From contig NZ_CP192063.1 in NCBI RefSeq assembly GCF_050942425.1, positions 9,920,001-9,984,000 of the forward strand: a stretch of DNA of 64,000 nt, in the 5' to 3' direction. Positions 26,010-33,958 of the stretch are shown here, piece by piece (position 1 is the first letter of the stretch; each line of letters begins with the position of its first letter). A program made the translations under genes and the position numbers. The notes beneath the pieces are model-generated. The model saw only the letters and a program-made list of their open reading frames with translations. It did no database searches and was not told the origin of the DNA. Source of the DNA: Actinoallomurus sp050942425. GTDB lineage: Bacteria > Actinomycetota > Actinomycetes > Streptosporangiales > Streptosporangiaceae.

Positions 26010-27214
26010 CCACGACGCGAGCCGCCGAGCGTCCACCGGCCACCGGCCTCCCGGCGATCTCGGGTCATCAGGACGCCCTGGACGGCGTCCGGGCCGTCGC
26101 GGCGCTCGCGGTGCTGGTCTTCCACGTCGCCGCCGACACCGGCCACACGTTCGAACACGACGCGACGGCCTACCTGCTGTCCGGCGGCGCGATCGGTGTG
26201 CCGGTCTTCTTCACCCTGTCCGGCCTGCTGCTGTACCGCCCGTGGGCGGCGGAACTGCTCCTCGACGGGCACCGCCGGCCGCGTACGGGCCGCTACCTGT
26301 GGCGGCGCGCCGTGCGGATCCTGCCCGCGTACTGGCTCGTCGTCGCCTTCGTCATGGCCACGATCCTGACGGCGCATCTCCGCGACCCGTGGACGTGGCT
26401 GAAGCTGCTGACCCTCACGTACACCTACGACCCGCACCCGTGGTGGGGCACCTACCTCGGCCCGTCGGGGCTCGGCCAGATGTGGAGCCTCACCGTCGAG
26501 GCCGTCTGGTACGCCCTCCTGCCCGTCACCGCCAGCCTTCTCGGGCGGTACGCGCGCCGCGGAGCGCCCGGCGACGCCGATCGTCGGGCTCGCCGCCTGC
26601 TGCGCGGCATCGCGGCGTACGCGGCGGTGTCGTTCGTCTTCACGATCTTCATGTTCACGCCGCACCTGTCGATCCAGCTGGGCGTGCTGGTGCCGCGCTA
26701 CTTCGCCTGGTTCGCGATCGGCATGGCGCTGTCCGTGGTGACCGTCTGGGCCCGTACGGGCTCGGCGGCACCGGTCCGGTTCTGCCGTACGGTCGCGCGG
26801 TCGTGGGGCACCTGCTGGGCCATCGCCGGCGTGCTCTACTGCGTCGCCGCCTCGCCGCTCACCGGCCCCTCCGACCTGGCCACCCTCGACACGACCTGGA
26901 CGTCGGAACTGCGCGTGCTGTTGTACGGCCTGGTCGCTGCCTTCTTCGTCGCGCCCGTGGCCCTGTCCCCCGCTTCGGGTATCGACCGGGTCCTCGGCAA
27001 CCGCGTCATGCGCTTCCTGGGCCGCATCTCCTACGGCGTCTTCCTCTGGCAGGTCGCGGTCTCCGTCACCTGGTACAAGGCCACCGGCCACGTCGCCTTC
27101 ACCGGCGACTTCCTCACCGAGTTCCCCGTCATCACCGCCCTGACCATCGCGGTCGCGACCCTGAGCTTCTACGCCGTCGAACGCCCCGCCCTCCGCCTCA
27201 TGACCCGTCGCTGA
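26006..27214 (+). CDS. Acyltransferase family 3 (OafA/NodX-like) membrane protein
   Basis: 402 residues with about ten membrane helices. The family start is ALDGVRAVAALAVLVFHVAAD, including the conserved histidine of the catalytic site, then FFTLSGLLLYRPW, the RAVRILPAYW arginine motif and LGRISYGVFLWQVAV near the end. These enzymes transfer acetyl or other acyl groups onto extracellular sugars. It is translationally coupled to the methyltransferase (ATGA). Its 3' end overlaps the convergent LysR gene by 17 bases. Confidence 0.86.
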   Translation: MTTTRAAERPPATGLPAISGHQDALDGVRAVAALAVLVFHVAADTGHTFEHDATAYLLSGGAIGVPVFFTLSGLLLYRPWAAELLLDGHRRPRTGRYLWRRAVRILPAYWLVVAFVMATILTAHLRDPWTWLKLLTLTYTYDPHPWWGTYLGPSGLGQMWSLTVEAVWYALLPVTASLLGRYARRGAPGDADRRARRLLRGIAAYAAVSFVFTIFMFTPHLSIQLGVLVPRYFAWFAIGMALSVVTVWARTGSAAPVRFCRTVARSWGTCWAIAGVLYCVAASPLTGPSDLATLDTTWTSELRVLLYGLVAAFFVAPVALSPASGIDRVLGNRVMRFLGRISYGVFLWQVAVSVTWYKATGHVAFTGDFLTEFPVITALTIAVATLSFYAVERPALRLMTRR

Positions 27215-28124
27215 GGGTGATCGAATCATCCTGCGCTGTGAGGCGTACGGCGTCGGCGGCGGCCTGGGCGAAGGCTCGGATGAGCGGGTTCTCCGCGGCG
27301 GTGCGCCAGACCAGCGCCCAGGAGACCGGTGGGGCGTCGCGTACGGGGAGATAGGTCAGGTTGGGCCAGGAGTAGAAGCGGGCGGCCTCCTCCGCGGTCG
27401 CTATGACGGCCTGCCCGGCGCTCACCACCTTCAACTGCTCGTCCCAGTTCCCGATGACCGGGCCCCGGGGGATGGGGCGGCCCGCAGGCGTGTGGAACGG
27501 CTGGAACACCTCTTCCATGTACGCGGGGATCGGGGACCTGTGCGCGACGAAGGTGAGGTCGCCATAGTCCTCCAGGCAGACCGACTCGCGGGACGCAAAG
27601 GGGTGAGTGGTGGCGAGCACGAGGACGAGCGCCGAGGTGTGGGTGACCGGGCCGATGGTCAGGTCGGGCTCGCGGACCGGCAGCCAGACATGACCGATGT
27701 CGACCTCGCCGGAGCGAAGCAGCGCGAGAGGGTCGACCGGGTTCATGTCGCGGTGTTCGAGCCGGACCGCCGGACAGCGTTCCCCGAACACGCCGACGAT
27801 CCCTCTGATCATCCAGGCCTGTAGGCCCATGGTGCCCAGCGTCAGGGTGCCGGAAGTGCCGCGAGCGGCGGCGGAGACGGCTTCGATCCCGTCCATGATC
27901 TGCCGGTAACCGGCGCTGAGCTCCCGGTACAGCTGCTCCCCGGCCGGCGTCATCCGCACCACCCGCGAGGTGCGGTCGAACAGCGGCGCGCCGAGCCGGC
28001 GCTCCTGCTTCTTGATCGACTGACTGACCCGTGCCGGGCTGACGCACAGCCGCTCGGCCGTACGGCCGAAATGCAGTTCCTGCGCCAGAATCAGGAAGAT
28101 CTCAATGTCCCGAAGCTCCAACAC
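27198..28124 (-). CDS. LysR-family transcriptional regulator
   Basis: 308 residues. The N-terminal winged helix is LRDIEIFLILAQELHFGRTA, then CVSPARVSQSIKKQERRLG and PLFDRTSRVVRMTPAG. The co-inducer domain follows (LTLGTMGLQAWMI, EVDIGHVWLPVREPDL). No divergent target gene remains upstream: only a damaged DUF3592 gene lies there. Its ligand is unknown. Confidence 0.88.
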   Translation of the reverse strand: MLELRDIEIFLILAQELHFGRTAERLCVSPARVSQSIKKQERRLGAPLFDRTSRVVRMTPAGEQLYRELSAGYRQIMDGIEAVSAAARGTSGTLTLGTMGLQAWMIRGIVGVFGERCPAVRLEHRDMNPVDPLALLRSGEVDIGHVWLPVREPDLTIGPVTHTSALVLVLATTHPFASRESVCLEDYGDLTFVAHRSPIPAYMEEVFQPFHTPAGRPIPRGPVIGNWDEQLKVVSAGQAVIATAEEAARFYSWPNLTYLPVRDAPPVSWALVWRTAAENPLIRAFAQAAADAVRLTAQDDSITLSDGS

Positions 28125-28250
28125 CCCTCCTGAAACGATGCCTTGTAGAGGTCATCATTGATGCGCGATCGGCGGGCGCGCCACCTGCGGACGCCATTGA
28201 GCACCTGACGGACCCGGTTTAGGCTCGGCGGCAGGCCCTCATCCTGAGCG

Positions 28251-28561
28251 ATGGTGCGCGGGGACATGCCGATCGCCACCGACATCAAGCCGATGAAGGT
28301 CAGGTTCACCGCCGCCGACGGCACCGTGCATGTGGTGGGCGTCGACGGCGACCACCACGTGGGTGCCCAGGTACGCGTCCTGTACGACCCCGCCCATCCC
28401 GACGTGGCCGTCACGCAGTCGCTGACGAAGCGCCACTTCTGGGCGATATGGAAGATGGTGGGGACGCAGTGCTCGCCCTGTGCCCGCTGTTCGTCGCCGC
28501 GGGCGCCGTCGCACATGTCATCGACCGTCGAATGAGCCGACGGACCGCTCCGGCGTCGTGA
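28251..28561 (+). pseudogene. Truncated, frameshifted DUF3592 membrane protein gene
   Basis: One frame gives MKVRFTAADGTVHVVGVDG.. VLYDPAHPDVAVTQ, the typical DUF3592 core. After about 28440 a second frame continues GDAVLALCPLFVAAGAVAHV..IDRR, the expected membrane segment, to a TGA at 28559. The N-terminal membrane helix is missing. The upstream 28125-28250 holds unassigned, possibly mobile-element-derived sequence. Confidence 0.6.
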
Positions 28562-28663
28562 GGTGAGGGCGTCGGCCCACGCTCCCCACGACGACCGGGC
28601 AGTCCCTCCGGGATCGGCGGCCGCGCGACTCCGAGCCTCCCGCCCGCACGCGGGTGGTCAGGA

Positions 28664-29689
28664 TCAGCCGAGCCGGCAGCCGTCACCCTCCGGAGCGTGC
28701 AACGTCAGCGCCCACGGCTCGAGGAAGGTGTTGATCTCGTCGATCAGCTCACCGTGCAGCGTGAGCACCGCAGTGTGGTGCGGCCGGAAGCCGCCGGCTG
28801 CGGGGTCCCAGAGGAAGGCCCGGGCGGCGAGCTGGCCGCTCGCGCGGGCAGGGGTCAGCCGCCACGTCAGACTGCCGTTCAGCGGCCTTGCTCTGAGGGA
28901 TGCCGCGACTGTGTCGCGCCCGCCGCACCACGTCGCGGTCGGAGGCATCGCGATCGTCGCGCTGTCGGTCAGCATGGCCACGATCGCGCCGACGTCGTGC
29001 CGCTCCCAGGCCTGAACGTAGCGGTCGACGATTTCGCGCAGCCGCGCGTCACCGAGCGCGCGGAGTGTCGCCTGCTGACTGCGCTCGGGGAGGCGGTGAT
29101 CGACGGTTTCGTGGGCGCGCTGCAGCGCGCTGTACACGGACGCCGGGGTCGTCTGGAGTGCGGCGGCGACCTCGGCGCCGGAGAAGCCGAGCACGTCGCG
29201 GAGGATCAGCACCGCCCGCTGGCGGGCCGGCAGATGTTGGAGCGCGGCGATGAACGCGAGTTCGACGCTCTCGCGCTGCTCGTAGCGGGCCTCCGGGCCG
29301 GCGAGGCCGTCGTCGAGACCGAGCCGCTCGTCGGGGTACGGCTCGATCCACGTCGATTCGACCAGCGGCTCACTGAGCGGTCGGTGTGGATCGGCCGGCG
29401 GGCCGTAATCGATCGGCAGCACGCGTCCCGGTCGGCGCTCGATCGCCCGCAGACAGACGTTGGTCGCGATCGTGTACAGCCACGAACGCAATGAGCTTCG
29501 CCCCTGAAACGACGCCAGGCTCCGCCACGCTCGCAAGAGCGTCTCCTGCACGGCGTCCTCGGCGTCGTGGACCGAGCCGAGCATCCGGTAGCAGTGGGCG
29601 TGCAGCGCAGGGCGGTGTGGTTCGACCAGTTCGGCGTAGGCCGTCTCGCCCCCCACGACGGCGGCTTCGAGCAGCTTCGACTCGGTCAT
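28664..29689 (-). CDS. ECF sigma factor with SnoaL-like C-terminal domain (SigG type)
   Basis: 341 residues. Region 2 is HAHCYRMLGSVHDAEDAVQE..TLLRAWRS, region 4 is ALQHLPARQRAVLILRDVLGFSG then LQTTPASVYSALQRA. A C-terminal NTF2/SnoaL-like domain (about 215-330) is typical of the SigG/ECF41-like group, where it modulates activity instead of a separate anti-sigma factor. Start ATG 29689 overlaps the stop of the VOC gene (ATGA), so the VOC protein and the sigma factor are made together. Confidence 0.88.
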   Translation of the reverse strand: MTESKLLEAAVVGGETAYAELVEPHRPALHAHCYRMLGSVHDAEDAVQETLLRAWRSLASFQGRSSLRSWLYTIATNVCLRAIERRPGRVLPIDYGPPADPHRPLSEPLVESTWIEPYPDERLGLDDGLAGPEARYEQRESVELAFIAALQHLPARQRAVLILRDVLGFSGAEVAAALQTTPASVYSALQRAHETVDHRLPERSQQATLRALGDARLREIVDRYVQAWERHDVGAIVAMLTDSATIAMPPTATWCGGRDTVAASLRARPLNGSLTWRLTPARASGQLAARAFLWDPAAGGFRPHHTAVLTLHGELIDEINTFLEPWALTLHAPEGDGCRLG

Positions 29690-30069
29690 TCCCGTCCCCT
29701 TCCGAGACGCCGCTTGGGCTGCCAGAGCGCGATCTCGCCGCCCTCGCTCGTGGTCAGCACGCTGCGCCACCCCGCCGGTCCCTCCCGCGGCTCGAGCAGC
29801 ACCGACGCGCCGAGTCGGCGCGCCAGCCCGGTGATCGCCTCGATCTCCTCGACCTCCACGTAGGGAAGCCAGGTCGCGCGGGTCGCACCGCACTCCACGA
29901 TCCCACCGTCGAGGGGGCCACCGAACGCGAGCGCCTGGTAGGAACCCCGGCGAGCCTCGATCCGCTCCGTGCGCCATCGCAGCAGCCGGCCGTAGAACGC
30001 GCTCGCGCCGGCGGGATCGTGCGTATGCAGCTCCAGGTGCACGACGGGGAGACTCATGACCTGTTGCAT
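29686..30069 (-). CDS. VOC/glyoxalase-fold protein
   Basis: 127 residues, one vicinal-oxygen-chelate module: VVHLELHTHDPAGASAFYG, FGGPLDGGIVECG, LPYVEVEEIEAI, and the glutamate-bearing end GGEIALWQPK. Metal-ligand candidates are the His and Glu in LELHTH and GEIALW. The ATG at 30069 follows GAGGAGCTGGAAG and is preferred over ATG 30057. It is the first gene of a pair with the SigG-type sigma factor; such pairs are common in actinomycetes, but the chemical role is unknown. Confidence 0.75.
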   Translation of the reverse strand: MQQVMSLPVVHLELHTHDPAGASAFYGRLLRWRTERIEARRGSYQALAFGGPLDGGIVECGATRATWLPYVEVEEIEAITGLARRLGASVLLEPREGPAGWRSVLTTSEGGEIALWQPKRRLGRGRE

Positions 30070-30185
30070 CTTCCAGCTCCTCTGTGCGGAGTGGTCCCGC
30101 CTGCGGCGGGCCCTGTTCGACGTGGCCGACGCCTGCGTGAGCCGCGTCCGAACAGAGCCGCCGCAGGCGGCCCGATGGAGCACCC

Positions 30186-30944
30186 TTACGCCGGGACCGC
30201 GACGATCGCCGCCATCTGCCGCTCCACGCTCTTCGGCGAGGCGTGGAACTGCTCGCCGAAGGCCGCGGAGAACGGGTCCGGGAAGATGTCCTCATCGCCC
30301 GCCTCGACGCCGTCGAGGATCGCCTTCGCGACGTCCTCACGCGGGGTCTTCTCGAACTGAGGCGGGAGGTCCCTGGTCATGTCGGTGTCGACCGGTCCCG
30401 GGTAGACGCCGTGCACGGTCACGCCCCGAGCCGCCAGCAGCGCGCGAGATGCCTGGGTCAGAGAATGCTGCGCGGCCTTCGAGGCGCTGTATGTGGGCTG
30501 GAGCGGCACGTTGGTGAGTCCAGCCGCCGAACCGACGTTGACGATCACGCCGCCGCGCCGCGCCAGCGTGTCCGCGAAGCTCCGCAGCATCCGTAGGGTC
30601 CCGAAGTAGTTGACTTCCATCTCGCGCCGAGCCACGTCGACGATCGCCTCGTCGGTCAGCTCGGTCGGCTCGAACGCGCCCGCGTTGTTGAACAGCAGAT
30701 CGACGTCCGTGACCTGGCGTGCGACCTCGGCGACCTGCTCGGCGTTCGTGACATCCAACCGCATCGGAACCAAGCGAGAGGCGTAGCGCTCGCGCAACCC
30801 CTCGAGCGTCTTCGGATCACGCGCCGTGGCGTAGACCTTCGTGGAGCCGCGCTCGAGCAGCGCCTCCGTGATCGCGAGGCCGATGCCCCTGTTGGCGCCG
30901 CTGACCAACGCCACCGATCCTTCGATCCGGGTGGAACCCTGCAT
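30186..30944 (-). CDS. Short-chain dehydrogenase/reductase
   Basis: 252 residues. The NAD(P)-binding TGxxxGIG motif is SGANRGIGLAI, the central NNAG is NNAGAF, the catalytic serine is in NVGSAAG and the YxxxK pair in PTYSASKAAQHSL. PGPVDTDM follows. ATG 30944 is set by GAGGAGG five bases upstream; the longer open frame has no such site. Same strand as the VOC-sigma pair, 116 bases before it, so it may be in the same transcript. Substrate unknown. Confidence 0.87.
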   Translation of the reverse strand: MQGSTRIEGSVALVSGANRGIGLAITEALLERGSTKVYATARDPKTLEGLRERYASRLVPMRLDVTNAEQVAEVARQVTDVDLLFNNAGAFEPTELTDEAIVDVARREMEVNYFGTLRMLRSFADTLARRGGVIVNVGSAAGLTNVPLQPTYSASKAAQHSLTQASRALLAARGVTVHGVYPGPVDTDMTRDLPPQFEKTPREDVAKAILDGVEAGDEDIFPDPFSAAFGEQFHASPKSVERQMAAIVAVPA

Positions 30945-31017
30945 GTCTGCCTCCTCTGGCTGCCTTGCGTAGATAGAGATCCGGGGAGGCACCGGAATCC
31001 ATCGGTCGACGGCCGAT

Positions 31018-31200
31018 TGCCACGGAAGAGTCATCCCTCCCGGCCTGATTCAGCCGGTTCTGCGGTGAGCTGCTGGATGACTTTGGTGAGGGCGGTGTGG
31101 AGGTGGTGGCGCTCCTCGTCTGTGACGGGATCAGCCGGACGGCAAAGGTCTGACCGAGCCTGGCCGCGTTGGCCGACCAGGGTGGCGGTCGCGTGCTCCG
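31018..31200 (-). pseudogene. Chimeric remnant: MarR 3' end interrupted by an ATPase-gene fragment
   Basis: 31020-31125 repeats the 3' end and flank of the MarR gene at 31863 (shared GAGCTGCTGGATGA and GGCGGTGTGGAGGTGG blocks). About 31126-31176 instead encodes ANAARLGQTFAVRLIP on the minus strand, nearly identical to ANAASLGQDFAVRLIP of the ATPase at 39862-40245. From 31180, GGTGGCGGTCGCGTGCTCCG returns to the MarR sequence. No intact reading frame remains. Confidence 0.75.
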
Positions 31201-31260
31201 CCAGGCGTCCCTCAGCCTCACCTACCCACCACTGACCGGAACGTCCTCCAAACGCGATCC

Positions 31261-31374
31261 TTAAGTCGATTCCTCGCCTGCGGCAATGACGCCCCGGCGC
31301 ACAAGGCGATCGCCGAGCTTACGGAAAGCCTCCTCGATGCCCGCGCGATCAAGGAATGGCGCTACATCACTCAC
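31261..31374 (-). pseudogene. Truncated nucleotidyltransferase (AbiEii-like) toxin gene
   Basis: A GTG at 31374 overlaps the stop of the upstream gene (GTGA) and opens a 37-codon frame, MSDVAPFLDRAGIEEAFRKL... It then stops where family members continue into the GGxAM nucleotidyltransferase motif. From memory of the actinobacterial family, this N-terminus with a coupled small upstream gene is typical of an AbiEii-type toxin. The catalytic part is gone, and the MarR/ATPase chimera lies just beyond. Confidence 0.6.
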
Positions 31375-31760
31375 ACGACTTCCAGTTCCTGTGGCGAGAC
31401 GAACACCCCTCGGCGGCGGAATGCGGCAGGCGCGTGGACAACGGCATCAACGCGAGCCGCAGGAGTATTGAACGGGAACCAAAACTGCCGCAGTTGACGC
31501 CCCTCGGTCCAGCTTGGAGCGCCTCGGCCATCACGTGCGGCGAGATGTTCGGCAAGAGCCGCCAGCAGGACATCCCACCGATGATCACCGCTGGTCCGCG
31601 GCTCCCTCACCAGGAGGCGTGCGCGTCCCTCGGATTCCTCATGGCGGTACTCCTCTAGGAATTCAGCGACCAAGCGCCACCGGGTGGCATCATCTTCTGC
31701 CCTCGCCAAATGGCGGGCAAGATCGGCCACCGTCATCGGACGGTACCCCCGCTCAGACAC
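31371..31760 (-). CDS. Putative antitoxin-like partner of the truncated nucleotidyltransferase
   Basis: 129 residues: MSERGYRPMTVADLARHLAR, then EYRHEESEGRARLLVREPR and WTEGRQLRQFWFPFNTPAAR. The conserved layout (helical N-terminus, then a segment with WFPFNTPA) occurs in small actinobacterial proteins encoded just before AbiEii-like nucleotidyltransferases. The frame is intact and overlaps the broken toxin start by 4 bases, so it is an orphan antitoxin if the pairing is right. Function is inferred only. Confidence 0.6.
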   Translation of the reverse strand: MSERGYRPMTVADLARHLARAEDDATRWRLVAEFLEEYRHEESEGRARLLVREPRTSGDHRWDVLLAALAEHLAARDGRGAPSWTEGRQLRQFWFPFNTPAARVDAVVHAPAAFRRRGVFVSPQELEVV

Positions 31761-31862
31761 TCATCTCACCTCCAGATTGAAAGTCTAGAACTCAGTCCCG
31801 TCGGCAGACCGATTGTTCGGACCATCACGGAGAAGTCATCCCCTTCGATCCGATACAACCCG

Positions 31863-32282
31863 TTATTGGGCGAGCTGCTGGATGATCTTTGTGAGGGCGG
31901 TGTGGAGGTGGTGGCGCTCCTCGTCGGTGAGGGTGGCGGTCGCGTGCTCCGACAGGTCGCGGCGCGCTTCTTGGATCGGGCGCTGGGCGGCGCGGGCGCG
32001 GTCGGTGAGGTAGAGGCGGACGAGGCGGCCGTCGTTCGGGTCGCGGCGGCGGGTGAGCAGGCCGGCGGCCTCCATGCGCGTGGCCGTGTTGACGATCGTC
32101 GGCGTGGTGATCGGGAGGCGGGCGCGGGCGGCGACCTCGCCGGGCGTCAGGCCGTCGGTGTCCCAGAGCACCTCAAGGATGAGGTTCTGGCCGATGCGGA
32201 CGCCGTGGCGGCTCATCACATCGTCGGAGGCGGCGGCCAGCAGCTTGTGCGCCCGGGTGAGCAGGGTCAGGAACTCGTCCAC
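31863..32282 (-). CDS. MarR-family regulator divergent from an epimerase
   Basis: 139 residues: HGVRIGQNLILEVLWDTDGL, recognition region LPITTPTIVNTATRMEAAGL, wing RRRDPNDGRLVRLYLTD. It is transcribed away from the NAD-dependent epimerase across 86 bases holding a perfect TCATTAGC/GCTAATGA palindrome, so it very likely represses that gene and itself. Its 3' end was copied to 31.0-31.2 kb. Confidence 0.87.
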   Translation of the reverse strand: MDEFLTLLTRAHKLLAAASDDVMSRHGVRIGQNLILEVLWDTDGLTPGEVAARARLPITTPTIVNTATRMEAAGLLTRRRDPNDGRLVRLYLTDRARAAQRPIQEARRDLSEHATATLTDEERHHLHTALTKIIQQLAQ

Positions 32283-32308
32283 ATACCGATCCTAGAGGTC
32301 GATTGCAT

Positions 32309-32350
32309 GCTAATGACCTTCCCGCTACGTTCTCATTAGCACGCTAATGA
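32309..32350. promoter_or_regulatory. MarR operator region with palindrome TCATTAGC-AC-GCTAATGA
   Basis: A perfect 8-base-arm inverted repeat at 32333-32350, ending 18 bases before the epimerase ATG. A second half-site GCTAATGA lies at 32309-32316. The A+T-rich repeats stand out from the GC-rich surroundings. Confidence 0.75.
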
Positions 32351-32368
32351 CTTCTGCGAAGGACGGCC

Positions 32369-33319
32369 ATGATCCTCATCACCGGTGGGCTCGGCTTCAT
32401 CGGCTCCCACACCGCACGCGCACTGCTCGACCTGGGCGAGTCCTGCGTGCTCACCCGGCGCCGTACGGCCCGGATCCCGGCGTTCCTCGGCGACGAGCGG
32501 GTCGTCATCGAGGACCTCGACGTCACCGACCGGGAGGCGTTCCTCGACCTCGGCAAGCGGCACGACATCACCGGGATCGTGCATCTCGCCGGTGCGCCCA
32601 TCGGGGCCCTGGACCCGGTCGACGAGTTCGAGGTCAACCTGCAGGGCCTGCTCAACGCGCTGCGGGCCGCCACGGCGTGGGGCGTGCGGCGCGTCTGCGT
32701 CGCCAGCACGATCGGCGTCTACGCCGGCGTCGACGACGTCCCGTTCCGCGAGGACGCCGCCCTGCCCATGACGGCGCCCCACCCGATCCCCGCGTTCAAG
32801 AAGAGCGCCGAACTCCTGGCGACCTCGGCCGCCGAGCGGTCCGGCCTGGACCTGGTCAACCTCCGCATCGCGGCGATCTGGGGTCCGCTCGGCCGCCCGG
32901 AGTCGGTGTTCTTCGCGGTTCCCCACCTCGTCCATTCCGCGGTACGGGGCGAGGCGCCGGACTTCTCGCCGCCGCGTCGTCCCGCGTACGCCGGCGACGG
33001 TGGCGACTACTGCTACGTCAAGGACTGCGGCCGGGCCATCGCCCTCCTCCAGACGGCCGAGGGCCTGAACCACCGCACGTACAACGTCGGCTCGGGTCGG
33101 GTGACGACCAACGCCGAGGTCGTCACCGCCATCGGGACCGCCCTCCCGGACGCACCAGCGGTCGACCTGCCGGACGGCCGCAGCCCAGGCGCTCCGGCGC
33201 AGGACGCCTACCTCGACATCGCCCGCCTGCGGGAGGACACCGGCTTCGAGCCCGCGTACGACGTCGAACGGGCCGTCCGTGACTACGCCGGCTGGTTGAC
33301 CGCGGGCCACGAACGATAG
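32369..33319 (+). CDS. NAD-dependent epimerase/dehydratase-family protein lacking the catalytic Tyr
   Basis: 316 residues of the extended SDR family. NAD-binding GGLGFIGSHTA, HLAGAP, and the Ser/Thr segment VASTIGVYAG are present. The YxxxK motif is replaced by IPAFKKSAE, so the lysine is kept but the tyrosine position is Ile. The C-terminal substrate part has YNVGSG. It may be an isomerase-like or non-catalytic binding member, or use another residue. It is under the divergent MarR. Substrate unknown. Confidence 0.82.
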   Translation: MILITGGLGFIGSHTARALLDLGESCVLTRRRTARIPAFLGDERVVIEDLDVTDREAFLDLGKRHDITGIVHLAGAPIGALDPVDEFEVNLQGLLNALRAATAWGVRRVCVASTIGVYAGVDDVPFREDAALPMTAPHPIPAFKKSAELLATSAAERSGLDLVNLRIAAIWGPLGRPESVFFAVPHLVHSAVRGEAPDFSPPRRPAYAGDGGDYCYVKDCGRAIALLQTAEGLNHRTYNVGSGRVTTNAEVVTAIGTALPDAPAVDLPDGRSPGAPAQDAYLDIARLREDTGFEPAYDVERAVRDYAGWLTAGHER

Positions 33320-33349
33320 GAGATCGCTGAAAGCCATGTAACAGACCTC

Positions 33350-33363
33350 GATGTCCGGACATC
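33350..33363. promoter_or_regulatory. Palindrome GATGTCCGGACATC before the ECF sigma gene
   Basis: A perfect 14-base palindrome ending 37 bases before the GTG/ATG of the sigma gene. With GTAACA about 17 bases upstream (33338), CGGACA in its right arm could also serve as an ECF-type -35/-10 pair for autoregulation. Confidence 0.4.
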
Positions 33364-33400
33364 TGCTTGGTCGACGAGCCCCCATCGGAAGGACGGTGGC

Positions 33401-33958
33401 ATGGGTCCACCCGACCCCGAGCAGCGTTTCGAGGCGGTGTACATGGCGCACTACGCGGCCGTGCTCAGCTACGTCCGGCGGCGGACCGACTCTCCGGACG
33501 ACGCGGCGGACGCGATCGCCGAGACGTTCGCGACCGCGTGGCGCCGGGTGGCCGACATCCCGGACGGCGACGAGGCCCGGCTGTGGCTGTACGGCGTGGC
33601 GCGGCGGGTGCTCGCCAACCACCGGCGCGGGGAGTCTCGGCGTACCGCCCTCGCCACGAGGCTGCGGGCGGAGCTGAGCGCGTGGGCCGAGGACGTCCCG
33701 GCCACCGGCCGGGACGTCGGCGCGGTCCGCGAGGCGTTCCGGCGGCTCGGCGACGACGACCGAGAACTGCTCTCGCTGGTCGGCTGGGAGGGTCTCACCC
33801 CGGCCGAGGCCGCCAGGGTCCTGGGCCGGTCGCGCGGCGCCGTACGCGTCCAGCTGCACCGCGCCCGCAAGCGCCTCGCCAAGGAGCTCGACTCGGCCGG
33901 GCTCGACGTCAGCCGGTACGGCTCGCGGGCCACCGCACTCGTGGAGGAACGCCGATGA
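33401..33958 (+). CDS. ECF RNA polymerase sigma factor
   Basis: 185 residues. Region 2: YMAHYAAVLSYVRRRTDSPD then IAETFATAWRRV; region 4: FRRLGDDDRELLSLVGWEGL then VLGRSRGAVRVQLHRARKRL. It overlaps the next gene, a membrane protein, by 4 bases (ATGA), the usual sigma/anti-sigma layout. Because lipoprotein, adaptor and ABC genes follow on the same strand, it may control that efflux system. Confidence 0.9.
   Translation: MGPPDPEQRFEAVYMAHYAAVLSYVRRRTDSPDDAADAIAETFATAWRRVADIPDGDEARLWLYGVARRVLANHRRGESRRTALATRLRAELSAWAEDVPATGRDVGAVREAFRRLGDDDRELLSLVGWEGLTPAEAARVLGRSRGAVRVQLHRARKRLAKELDSAGLDVSRYGSRATALVEERR

Noticed and set aside
28125..28250. Possible mobile-element fragment (minus strand reads DEGLPPSLNRVRQVLNGVRR)
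   Set aside because: Too short and not matched to a family I can name; no terminal repeats.
28664..30340. One 558-residue fusion of VOC region and sigma factor
   Set aside because: The upstream part is out-of-frame readthrough; the sigma start is at 29689, overlapping the separate VOC gene stop.
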